Assembly (NCBI GenBank): GCA_003339415.1
Contig: PDHQ01000667.1
Span: 1-12,171 of the forward strand
Source of the DNA: Ophiocordyceps camponoti-saundersi (nom. inval.)
Lineage: Eukaryota > Ascomycota > Sordariomycetes > Hypocreales > Ophiocordycipitaceae
Direction: 5' to 3'
Length of the DNA: 12,171 nt
Numbering within the stretch: position 1 is the stretch's first letter; each line of letters begins with the position of its first letter. The position numbers were made by a program, and so were the translations under genes. Below are positions 1 to 9,049 of the stretch, piece after piece. The notes below the pieces were generated by a model. The model was given only the letters and a program-made list of their open reading frames with translations. It did not search any database and was not told the DNA's origin.

Positions 1-150
1 AAGATAATAAAGATAAGAATAACGAATAAAATTCCTAAGATAAGAAGAACGGTTAGAGACGGTTAAAAACGGAAAGAAATATTAGCTATTATAAATAAAG
101 AATTATCTATTATAATTTATTATTAGCCTAGAAGCTAATAGAATATAATA

Positions 151-174
151 GAATAGAATAAAGCTATTCTATTC
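151..174. repeat. Hairpin repeat, copy 1
   Basis: Perfect 10-bp inverted repeat: gaatagaata at 151-160, loop aagc, tattctattc at 165-174. The downstream sequence cgcta is shared with copy 2 at 263-290. The direct repeat ataaagctattctattcgcta runs from 158 to 178 and again from 270 to 290. It may be a subterminal transposon repeat, but this is not established. Confidence 0.7.
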
Positions 175-262
175 GCTAAAGGATATAGTAGATTTAAAAT
201 TAAGGGTTAATTTTAAAGTAGGAATTTAATTTTAAAGTAAAAGAATACGATAGAAGGAAATA

Positions 263-286
263 GAATAAGATAAAGCTATTCTATTC
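263..286. repeat. Hairpin repeat, copy 2 (imperfect)
   Basis: Second copy of the hairpin at 151-174, 112 bases downstream. The right arm (277-286) and the aagc loop are identical. The left arm (263-272) differs at two positions (gaataagata), so pairing is imperfect. Confidence 0.6.
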
Positions 287-1238
287 GCTAGTATATTTAT
301 AATATAAAGCTTCTACGGTATTCTATAGCTTTCTAGCTAGCTTATATAATTAGATAGTTTCTTAGAGAAGGAAAACTATAAAAGGAAGGCTTCCTTCCCT
401 CGAAGGGTCTTTCCTTTCCTTCTTCTCTAAGCTTTTAATCTAAACAATTAGCACTATAAAAGCCTACTCTCTATTACCTTCCCCTGCCTTATAAGATATT
501 CCTATTTAGGAAGTTCTTACTTATTTATACTTTATAAATTTCCTATTCCGGCTACCTACTGCCCGGTTAAAGTAAGTAAAGCCCCCTACCTTCTTATTAC
601 CCCTTATCTCTCTTTATTTTTAGAAGCTTAGATTAAGGGCTACGGGTAAGATTAGGTAATTACGGGTACGATCCGTAATAAGAAATATATCTCTATTTCC
701 TTTTAAAATTAATTTAAGATAGAAAAGAAATAGCTAAAATTCTAGAAAAAAAATATAATATAGCTAAAGCTATAAAAAATCTTATATATTTTTCCCTACT
801 TTTTTACCGCTTTTTCCTTCTTTTTTCTTTAAGTTAATATAAAAGAGCCCTTTATACTTACCCCTTTTTATAAGTAATACGAGGTTTTAAGTAGACTTTT
901 AAACCTTACTATTTAAAATTATTCTAAAAATATAAAGAAGGTATATCCTAGAAAAGTAGGTCCACGACCGAATACGTAGCGTAAGGCGCTTTTCCGAGCT
1001 AATTATTAAGTACCCTTACCTATTTTCCTTATATTTAGAAAAATTTTCAAAGTTTTAAGTTTTTTTCTTAAACTTTATAGTTATATACTATAACCTATAT
1101 ATATTATAACTTTAATCTACTCTATAATTTTTTCTAAATAAGCTATAAAGATAAAAAGGGTATCTTAAAGAAGCTTTTTTCTAGAAGAATATAATAGACC
1201 TAACCGCTTTTAGCCTAGTCCCCCTAATTCCTCTTAAA

Positions 1239-4030
1239 ATATCCGACTTTAACTATACGCCTTCGATTACCTTTTAGGGAGAGCCTTCTTAAGCGACCTC
1301 GGCTAATTTTCACGGCTATAATAGCGATATAGCTATCGAATTAGACGGTATCGAGTTTTTAGATTAGGGACCTTCTTAGGAATTTTCGGGCCTTTCGAAA
1401 AAAGGAAAAGAAAAGGAAAAAATAGCTATTTCTCGATATAATATAAAGGAATTTAAATTAGAACTAGATAAGAATTCGAAGATCTATATTTTATAATATA
1501 GCTTATTTACCCGATAGCTTCTTCCGATTAAGGAAAATAAAGAACGAAAATTAAAAGCTATTTACACTATATTAGTATTTTTTTCTTATATTTTTCCTTA
1601 TTTTTTTATTATAAAAAAGCGTTATTAATTAATTTTTTTATATAAATAGCTATTTAACGGAGTTTATTTTTCTAGTTTATAAGTTTTAAGCTTCGAATTT
1701 ATCCCGGTATTATAAGAATAAGTATAAAATAATTACTTATAATAAAAATTCTAAAAAAAACTTAAAAAGAAGTAAGTTTATAGCCTTTTTATTATTAATT
1801 TACTAATTTTATATTAGAATAACCTACTAAAAAAAATCTGCAAAATTTCTTCGAAAAACGGGCTAAGTTAAACTTAGCTTTTAATACTAATTTAGCTTAG
1901 AATTTAGTTATTAATTTTCTTTTAACTACGAATATTTCTTTTTCTATAATTTACTCGGAGCCTTTTAATAAGCTTCTTACTTATTATAATTAATAAGTTA
2001 TTTTTCTTTTATTTAAATTTTTAATTAACTTTTTCTAGGGATTACCGGCCTATCTATTACGCTAAGTTAAAGGATTATTTAAAAGATTACTTTAACAAAG
2101 CCCTTTTAAAGTTAAATAATAACTTTATAAGTTACTCTTTTAAAAGTAGCTTTTATAGCCTTATTTTCGATATCTAGACTTTAGCTACTTAAGATACCTA
2201 TTTAGGCTTAATTATAGCTTATATTTTCCCGGACTTTAAGCTATATTATAAGCTTATAAGTAAGTTATTTACTTATCTATTTATTTATATAAACTAATAA
2301 TCTTTAGCTTTTAAAAAGCTTTTAGAATAGTATACTAGAAATTATATTTATACTAAAATTCTTTCCTACCTTAAAGCCTACCCTACTATTACTTTAAAGT
2401 CTATTAATAGGTATATTAATAATTTTTTTATTTATTTATTTATTTACTAATAATATTATTTTAATATTACTTGCGATAATACTACTAATAATAAGACCTT
2501 TTTAAAAGCTTATTCCTCGGCTTATAATAACCTTTTTTATAAAGAATTTATAGGCTAAATTCGCTACCTAGTATATATTATTAATTTAATAGCCTAGGAT
2601 ATTTTTAAGGCCTTTTTAAATAATTCGAACTTAGAAAAGTAACTTTTAGATAAAAATAGTACTTTATAAAAGCATAATAGTAAGTTATTTATTTTTTTTA
2701 TAATTTTTTACTAATTATTTATTTTTATAGCGCTTTTTAACTACCTTCGACGTATTTTACTTATTATTAAGTATAATATAGAGCCTAAATAGCTTTTTTA
2801 AGACGGTTTATAATAGTAAAAATCTAGGGGAAATATAAAATAATCTAAAAAAATAAAAGTTATTATCGGTAAGTTTTTTTATTTATTAATTATTTATTTA
2901 ACTACTAATTAATTAAATAGATAACGCTATAAGGTAGAATTCTACGTTTTTTATACTTAAAAGAGCGTTAGAATTCTAATCTACCTTAGAATAGGTTTCT
3001 AAATTAATAGATTATAAAGAGTATAAAAAAATATTCCTTTCTAATAAGGAATAGGAAGCTTTAAAAGATTTTAAAGCTATTTTTAATATTTTTTAACCCC
3101 TTCTATTTATTTATAAGGGCACTTCTATATAATAAGCTCGGAAAGATTACTATTTATTTATTAGATCTTTAATCGGCTTACTAAACTATATAAAGAATTT
3201 TCTAGCTTTGAAAAAAGCTAGGTATTTTTCTTTCTTTTATTTTTTAAAATACTTTACTAACTACTTTTTAGTCTTCTTATTTTAGTACCTTTAAAGCCTA
3301 TATAATAGAGGGCTTAAAAAAGCTTAAGAAGTATTTTCTAAAATAACTTAAAAAAACGACTTATACGCTTTCCGCCCTTATTTATTCGCTATTATCCTAG
3401 ACTTACGCTATAAGGACATTTATTTTAAAGAAGACGGCTTTCTTTATTACTATTTAGCTATAAAAAAAATATCTTATATCTTTTTTAAGAGGAATTTAAC
3501 TTAAAAGTAAGATTATATTTTTTGAAAATTTTTACTAATTATTTTTAGCTATAAAACTATAGAAAATAAAGAAATAGACTTAGGAAGTTTTAGAACGTCT
3601 ATTTCGGAAGACTTTAACTTTAGTTTAAAGTCTAAAAAAGCAGAAACTAACGAAGAATTAAAATAATACCTTTTAGAAGCTTATTTACCTTCTAAGGTAT
3701 AGTTATAAGTTTTTTTATAATTTTTTCTCTTTATTTATTATTTATTTACTAATTATTTCTTAGAGTAACCCGCTTTTATATTAGAAAAATAACGCTTTTC
3801 GCTTCCCTACTCTTATAATTTTAGCCCGAAAATTTTTAGCTATTCTAGCTATATTAGCCTCGATTAAGGCTATATTTTCTATATCCGGTAATATAATTAC
3901 GTTATTAAGGAATAACCTTAAACCGGAAACTATAGAGTAGTTAATACTGCTTAAAAATTAGAATCTAATACTTAATAATTTCTAAGAAATTAAAAAAGAG
4001 GAAAATAAAGCTTTAGAAGAAAAAGATTAA
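1239..4030 (+). pseudogene. hAT-family transposase relic with multiple introns, RIP-inactivated
   Basis: Relic of a cut-and-paste hAT transposase. The inferred start is ATA at 1239 (formerly ATG), in frame with the first exon and preceded by aaa. In order: a BED-type zinc-finger region (exon 1 near 1460-1510 plus the RHxxxxH-like segment encoded near 1690-1725, its His and Cys codons now Tyr); NFLLTTNISFSIIYSEPF (about 1912-1966), matching the hAT N-terminal block; FDI*TLAT*DTYLGL near 2166-2210 (the DxWT block); DNTTNNKTFLKA near 2475; IRYLVYIINLI near 2559-2591 (RCxxHxxNL block); the TRWNST-like block spanning 2920; and a C-terminal dimerisation region NPLLY*KNNAF (3767 on) to SISGNIITLLRNNLKPETIE. 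Stops are all TAA/TAG at expected Trp or Gln positions. About ten introns of 42-67 bases interrupt it. One indel is inferred: a missing A in the A7 run at 3350-3356. Terminal stop TAA at 4028-4030. The family is certain; subfamily unknown. Confidence 0.93.
1772..3763 (+). other. Small spliceosomal introns inside the hAT relic
   Basis: Introns inferred from donor, branch site, acceptor and restored frame: 1772-1817, 1993-2038, 2260-2307, 2411-2464, 2680-2730, 2869-2920, 3222-3285, 3507-3548 and 3697-3763. A further intron starting at donor 1575 has an ambiguous acceptor (1649, 1662 or 1675). Typical pattern: gtaagtt, then ctaat or ctaac, then tag. Exon phases join correctly across all nine listed introns. 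Two splice sites are damaged: the donor at 1993 reads ataagt instead of gtaagt, and the acceptor at 2462-2464 reads taa instead of tag. Intron 3222-3285 keeps an unmutated ctaac branch site at 3257-3261. Confidence 0.8.
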
Positions 4031-4410
4031 AGCTTATAAGTCTTCTATTATAGCTAGTTTTTTTTACTTATTATTATATAAGTTTTTCTAGCTAATAATA
4101 TAATTTTTTATTAATATTAACTCTTTATATATTAATAATTTTATAAAGCTAAAAATTTTTAATAAGTAAGTATATTTAACTTATATTTAAGCTTTTATAA
4201 AGCTATTTTATAACTTTATTATTTATTTTACTATTATCTATTAAGTTATTAGTTATTACTATTATTATTATTAGATTTTATTTCTCTTTTTAATATATAA
4301 GATTAAAGAATTTTTTCCTCGCTTAATAATAGTCTAATTAAAAAAATAACTTAATTTCTATATATTATTTTTATCGCGCTATTTATTAGTATTTTTTTTA
4401 GATTAAATTA
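4031..4410. other. AT-rich stretch after the hAT coding region
   Basis: About 380 bases of very AT-rich sequence with no CpA or TpG noted and no recognisable gene. It is probably the 3' untranslated or terminal part of the hAT element. I see nothing else in it. Confidence 0.4.
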
Positions 4411-4575
4411 GCTTACGTAAGCTAACTAAAAGCTTAGTCCTTTTAGTCTTTAATCTTTAGTTAGTTAGTCCTTATATTTAAGGACTAACTAAAGTCCTTA
4501 AGCTAACTAACTAAAAACTAACTAAAAAGTACGTATTTTAGTCCGGACTTTTTTTAGTTAGTCCTAACTAACTAA
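4411..4575. repeat. Cluster of short inverted repeats built on TTAGTTAGTCC
   Basis: Several palindromes are packed into 165 bases: gcttacgtaagc (4411-4422); a 14-bp perfect inverted repeat with arms 4461-4474 and 4479-4492 around a 4-base loop; agtccggact (4540-4549); and arms 4554-4562 and 4567-4575 of ttagttagt/actaactaa. Units of ctaactaa recur between them (4421-4428, 4504-4512, 4518-4525). This resembles subterminal transposase-binding arrays known from hAT elements, and it lies about 380 bases after the transposase stop. No matching array was found on the 5' side, so a separate small element is equally possible. Confidence 0.6.
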
Positions 4576-5787
4576 AGACTAATTAATTTTAAACCCTAAT
4601 TATAAGGTAAGAGTTTTCCCTTTTCGAGGCCGGGCTATTATATTAGTCCGACTATGTTAAGATTATTCTACTCTTATCTAGACTATATAAGGAGTTATAA
4701 GAGCGCTTAGATTATAAGAACTAGCTTATAATATATACGGCCTTTACTAGCCTTCTCTAAAGCTTTAATAAAGTATTTAATTCTAAGAATATTCCTAACA
4801 TATAAGTTAATTTACCGCCCCCCTTTACGGCTAACTTAATAGATATTTTATTTATAATTTCTCGCCCTCCGGGCACTACTAAGCGATAGCGTTACTATTA
4901 TTATAACTAAATTAGTTACTTTAAGCGTAATTATCTAAAGCTTCGTAGGTAAATAGGGGTATTAGAGTTAGGGCTTAATATAAGCGGAGTAAGTAAGTTA
5001 AGTATAGCTTCGGAAAGTTTTAATTAAGGGGATAATAAGTAAAGAGGGATAAGTATATATTAGATATTATAGCTTAGGTAATTTCTAGCTTCGTTATATT
5101 ACTTTATATAAAAATAGTTTGCGCGTAGCTTAAGCGCGTAGATTTATTAGTAAGTATATACTATAGTTATATTACGCCCTAGCTTATAAATTAGCGCTAG
5201 CGGTATATAGCGATAAGTATATAGCTAGCTTTACTATTTACCGTAATTAGGGTATTCTTTAAGCTTCCTATAACTAATATAATATTATTTAATCTTATAT
5301 ATTAGCTATATAAATAAGTTTTTACTACTAGTATATAAGTTTATCTTTTCTTACCTTAAGTAGTACTATAATTTTAAGCTTATTAGAATCTTCCTTATAG
5401 AGATTAGGGTGTAATTCCTTAGGCTATAAGGAAGCTTTTCCGCCCTCTTATCCTTATCTTTATAAAAGCTATTAAGCTATTAGCTAGGGACTATATAGAG
5501 TATCTCGCTAGCGTAATAGTACGTAATTTTTCTATCCTATACTCTTACCTTTTTAGCTAGCTTAAGGAGGGGGCTATATAAGGGATTAGTTTATAACTAA
5601 TCGTAGCTAGATAAGGGGGATTATAGCGGATATATTTAGGTCTTCTAGATAGCGCTTAGTTATCGCGCGGGGTATATAGCTAGCTTAGGAGGGGGGCTTC
5701 TCTCCCCTCTCCTTCCTCTCTTTAATAGCTTTAATTATAATATTACTTTAGCTTACTTTTATAGTCGCCTTAGTAAGACTATTATAC
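4576..5787. other. Unassigned RIP-mutated stretch
   Basis: About 1.2 kb I could not assign. It is richer in CpG than the flanks (for example gcgcgtagcttaagcgcg near 5121). On the minus strand a frame with plausible coding character can be read in parts, and a possible intron (donor at 5354, acceptor near 5273) is visible on that strand, but no family motif appears. The left side of the LTR pair does not show the reverse transcriptase expected if that element had landed inside the gypsy element now on its right. An 8-bp inverted repeat with arms 5584-5591 and 5595-5602 is present. Probably another decayed transposon. Confidence 0.35.
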
Positions 5788-6088
5788 TGCTTAATCTAAC
5801 GGATCTAATTAATTAGTATTAGACTTATAGGTCTTAGGAAAGGTTATTTTTATATATATAAGAAGGGTTGTTTTTCCCTACTTAGGAAGAACAACTAAGG
5901 CAGCTGTAAGCCCTTTAATATATAAAATTAGTTGCTATAAGCGTATAACCTAGTAAGGTTACCTCTTTAATCTTTATAAAATCTACGCTTTTTAAATTAT
6001 TAGGAATTTTATAAAAATAGCTTCTTTTTCTTTTTTTTCCTTTCTTTTTCCTCTGCCTTAGGGTATATCTTTTTATCCCTCTTAAAAC
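5788..6088 (-). repeat. Long direct repeat, left copy; probable 3' LTR of a minus-strand element
   Basis: A 301-bp sequence repeated at 8157-8457 in the same orientation at a constant offset of 2369 bases, with no gap. By hand alignment the copies differ at about 28 transitions and one transversion. It begins with TG (5788-5789), as LTRs do. The other terminus is ambiguous by a base or two: ttaaaac here, ttaaaat in the right copy. On the minus strand a TATA stretch (5847-5860) lies about two thirds of the way through, as expected for a U3 promoter. The copy lies just past the stop of the internal minus-strand ORF. No target-site duplication is visible. LTR identity is inferred from size, spacing and layout. 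Confidence 0.75.
5847..5860 (-). promoter_or_regulatory. TATA-box-like motif in left LTR
   Basis: Read on the minus strand this is tatatataaaaa, a strong TATA-like motif, identical in position in the right repeat (8216-8229). In a minus-strand LTR it would sit near the end of U3, leaving roughly 60 bases of R/U5. Function is inferred from position only. Confidence 0.4.
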
Positions 6089-8085
6089 TAGTCTTCTAAA
6101 GTATAATCGATCTAGAAAAGCCTACTTTTTCGGGCTTCTAAAAATATAGAAATATTTTATTTTTCCCTCTTTCGGCCGCCACTACCCTCCTAGAAACCTA
6201 TTTTTTTTTTATAGTCCCTACTTTCTCGTTAGCCTCGGTAGCCGGTATAACTCCTATAATCTTAATAGGTCCGTTAAAATAGCTTAGACTATTTAATTAG
6301 GGGGAGAGAGGGGACGAGAGCTAGGCTAGCGTAGCTAAAAGAGACTTCCTTTTTAACTTAGTAAGCGTAGCCCGCTTCTTCTTCCTTTCCCTTTTCTTCT
6401 TCGGTTACGGCTACGGACTTTACTCTTAAACGTATAGATCGGCTATCTTTATTTTCGTTATTTTCTTCCTTTATTTTTTCCTTCCCGGTAGCGAAGGCCT
6501 CGTACGAGGCTAGCCTTACTACTACCCCCCTACTTTTTCTACTACTTTTTATAAACTTCTTCCTTAGCTTAGTTTTTTCGGCTACTTTTTTTCTTCTCTA
6601 GTTTTCCGCTTTCTTCTTCTTATAGTTTTCGGTAACCCCCTTTTTAACCGGGTTATTATAGTTATAAGAGCTACCGTTATAATAGCTATAGCGGTAGGAA
6701 AAAATAGATTAAGAAAAATAGCCGCTAAATACGATAATGATAAAAAGACTAACTAAGGAATATATATAGTTATAGTAGTAAATATAATAGGGGTTATAGC
6801 TATAGTAGCCTCGTACGGATACGTTACTATAGGGACCTTTTTTTTCTACTTTTTTAGATCTCTTATTTTCCCCTACTTTTCCGGATCCCCCTTTTTCTTT
6901 TTCTTTTCCGGGTCTTTATTTTATTTTAGGTCTTCCTTTTCCTCCCTCTTTTTCTTCCCTCTTAAGCCTACCCCCCTTTTAACCTTTTTAAGGTAAAGGG
7001 ATTAAATATTTCCTTAACTATTTTAAAGCTAAGTTTATAGAAAAAGAAAGACTTAAGTAGCTACTATACTTCGTAGCCCCTAATTTATAGGGAAAAATCG
7101 AGATTCTTATAGTAGCTTTTCTATAATAAGTAGCGAAAAAACGGCTTTTTTAATACTTCGAAGTATTTAATTAAGCCCGTTCGGTAAGGCCCTTAAGAAA
7201 GCTATAATAGTACGAGGCCCGGTAACTAAAGATAAAGGATATAATTAACTAGCTAAAAAGGTATATATTCTTTTACTAATAGCTAGGTCCGAAAAACGAT
7301 AATTTCGAGGCTATAACTTAACATTTTTTCGGTTTTCTTTCTACCTTTCTAAGAGAAATACGAGATCTACTTCTTAAAAATAGAGATCTACGCGGCCGAG
7401 ACCTCCTTATTTACGGCACCTTTTTCGAAAAGGTATATTTCTACGCCTCCGTTTTTCTCGAAAATAAGGAAATAAGCTATAGAAGGGAAATTATAAATCG
7501 AACTATTATACGGTCTACTTCTTCGTCTTCTTCTACTTCTTCTACCTGCTTATTTCTTTTAGCTTCCTTAATCTAATTAATCTAGCTATTTAGCCGGCTA
7601 CCTTCGGACTTATAAGAAGTTAACCTTTTTATCTAAGATAAAGACCTTACTTTCTAAAAGGTTTAATTAAATACTTCCTTCTACTCCGGTTAATAGGTAG
7701 GGGCGTATAGCGGCGTTTTTCTTCTTTTTTCTTTTTTCTTACTTTTTCCGTTTTTTTTTCCTTTTTTCTATTTTTTTACTTTTTCCTTTCTTTTTCTTCT
7801 TTCTTTTTTCTTTTCCTTCTATTAGTCCTTACCGTTTTTTTCTTCTTCGGCCCTCTTTATAGCGGCTACTTTCCCGTTACCTTTTTCTTCTTCCTTACTT
7901 ACTCCCGTATTTCTTCTCGCGAAGTACGCTTTCCTTTTATTATCTTCGTTTTCCTATTTCCTTACGTGTGCTTACGCTATAAGGAGTAGTTTAGCGGGAG
8001 TAATAGGTACTCTTATCTATATATATAGCCCCCGGTAAGGAAAACTATCTTAAGAAAATAAGTTTATTAGGTCCGTTAGGGTTAT
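6088..8085 (-). pseudogene. Single unrecognised ORF of the minus-strand LTR element, RIP-inactivated
   Basis: One minus-strand frame (codons starting at plus coordinates divisible by 3) reads through the whole internal region for about 666 codons, interrupted only by TAA/TAG of the type RIP makes from CAA, CAG or TGG. The start is inferred at ATA 8085 (or 8094), formerly ATG, about 70 bases inside the right LTR. It ends at TAG 6090-6088, on the left LTR border. From the N-terminus: a leader, a strongly Lys/Glu/Arg-rich region (about 7900-7720), an acidic stretch VEEVEEDEEVD (about 7545-7510), a hydrophobic middle, another basic segment (about 6960-6845), then a Tyr-rich segment (about 6830-6620) that was probably Cys/His-rich (YYSYNPYYIYYYNY now), and a basic/acidic C-terminus. 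No RT, integrase or protease motif is visible and the Tyr spacing does not give a clean CCHC knuckle. It may be Gag-like, but I do not recognise it. Confidence 0.55.
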
Positions 8086-8156
8086 ATAGGTTATATAGGT
8101 AAGTTAAGGTCGTAAATATTAAAAAGGTTATTTAAGCTAACCTATCTAATCTAACC

Positions 8157-8457
8157 TGCTTAATCTAATAGATCTAATTAATTAGTATTAGACTTATAGG
8201 TCCTAGGAAAGGTTATTTTTATATATATAAAAAGGGTCGTTTTTCCCTACCTAGGAAGAATAACTAAGGTAGCCGTAAGCCCTTTAATATATAAAATTAG
8301 TCGCCGTAAGCGCACGACCTAGTAGGGTTACCTCTTTAGTCTTTATGAAATCTACGCTTTTTAAATTATTAGGAATTTTACGGAAATAGCTTCTTTTTCT
8401 TCTCTTTCCCTTCTTTTTCCTCTGCCTCGGGGTATATCTTTTTATCCCCGTTAAAAT
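8157..8457 (-). repeat. Long direct repeat, right copy; probable 5' LTR of a minus-strand element
   Basis: Partner of the repeat at 5788-6088. It starts with tgcttaatctaa. It keeps about eight CpG dinucleotides that the left copy has lost (for example tcg, ccg and acgg where the left copy has ttg, ctg or cta, and ataa). The left copy keeps one CpG that is lost here. The gypsy pol reading frame begins directly at its right edge. No primer-binding site complementary to a tRNA that I recognise follows its inner edge on the minus strand. Confidence 0.75.
8216..8229 (-). promoter_or_regulatory. TATA-box-like motif in right LTR
   Basis: Minus-strand tatatataaaaa, about 60 bases before the inner end of the right (5') LTR and about 130 bases upstream of the inferred start codon of the internal ORF. 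That is a sensible place for the element promoter. Inferred from position. Confidence 0.45.
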
Positions 8458-8469
8458 AGATAGAAATAA

Positions 8470-8760
8470 CCGGTAATATTCTTTTCCGTAAAAATAAACG
8501 CGGCCGAACGTAACTATCTTATATATAATAAAGAGATATTAGCGATTATTAGATACTTAGAATAGTAATATACTAAACTATATAATTATAATAGCTTTAA
8601 TATTATTACTAATTATAAGAACTTAGAGTATTTTATAATTTACTAGCACCTCTTAGAACGATAAGCTTATTAAGCTAAGTACTTATTATAATTTAATTTT
8701 AAGATTTATTATTAACTTAGTAAATAAGCTGCGGTTCTAAACGCCCTTTCCTATAAGGAT
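8470..8760 (+). pseudogene. RNase H domain of the gypsy pol relic
   Basis: RT-connected RNase H, which degrades RNA in RNA-DNA hybrids during reverse transcription. Visible landmarks: AERNYLIYNKEILAIIRYLE (8503 on), TNYKNLEYF (8608-8634, normally TDHKNLEYF) and the family end motif read as LNALS (8737-8751, normally PDALSRR). Asp has become Asn at 8611-8613 and 8740-8742, the expected result of G-to-A changes. The domain is complete from the tether onward but catalytically dead. Confidence 0.9.
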
Positions 8761-9049
8761 TAGGATAAACCCCTAACTACGGAGAAGGAGAACGCTTACT
8801 TTATATAGATAATTCCCGAAGAAGCCTTATAATTTTACCTATAGGCTATAAGCGATAGTAATCGATATTTCTAAGAACTTTACTAATATCCCGAAGGAGG
8901 AGGAAAGCGAAGATAGATAATAAGATATAAGTATAGCTATAAAAAACGCTATAAATTTATAAAATAACGTTCTATTAAAAACTTAAGTTTTCTCTAATAA
9001 TAAGCTTTAAGAATTTTAAAATAGGATAGTATTATAAAACTTAGTTTTC

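Larger units (their letters stand above)
1..1238. other. AT-rich non-coding stretch upstream of the hAT relic
   Basis: No gene is recognisable here on either strand. The sequence is RIP-type: CpA/TpG are nearly absent, with survivors at 445, 452, 485, 560, 963 and 1048. It holds a duplicated hairpin (listed separately), a short direct repeat ttaattttaaagta near 207 and 226, and two TATAAAA motifs near 376 and 455 with a pyrimidine-rich stretch between them. Those motifs lie about 800 bases before the inferred hAT start, so I do not call them its promoter. Part of this stretch is probably the hAT 5' non-coding end, but no terminal inverted repeat or 8-bp target duplication could be fixed by eye. 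Confidence 0.5.

Noticed and set aside
196..4610. Possible hAT terminal inverted repeats: ttaagggttaatttt near 200 and ttaaaccctaatta near 4590
   Set aside because: Only about six bases (agggtt) pair convincingly; the rest is generic A/T sequence and no 8-bp target duplication flanks it.
6620..6840. CCHC zinc knuckle of a Gag protein on the minus strand
   Set aside because: Replacing Tyr by Cys or His does not give the C-x2-C-x4-H-x4-C spacing in the open frame.
7700..7860. Plus-strand pyrimidine-rich tract as a regulatory polypyrimidine element
   Set aside because: It is the complement of the Lys/Glu/Arg-rich coding stretch of the minus-strand ORF, which explains the composition.
5783..8463. 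Target-site duplication around the LTR pair (tatac on the left, gatag on the right)
   Set aside because: The two 5-mers do not match, even when C-to-T and G-to-A changes are allowed.
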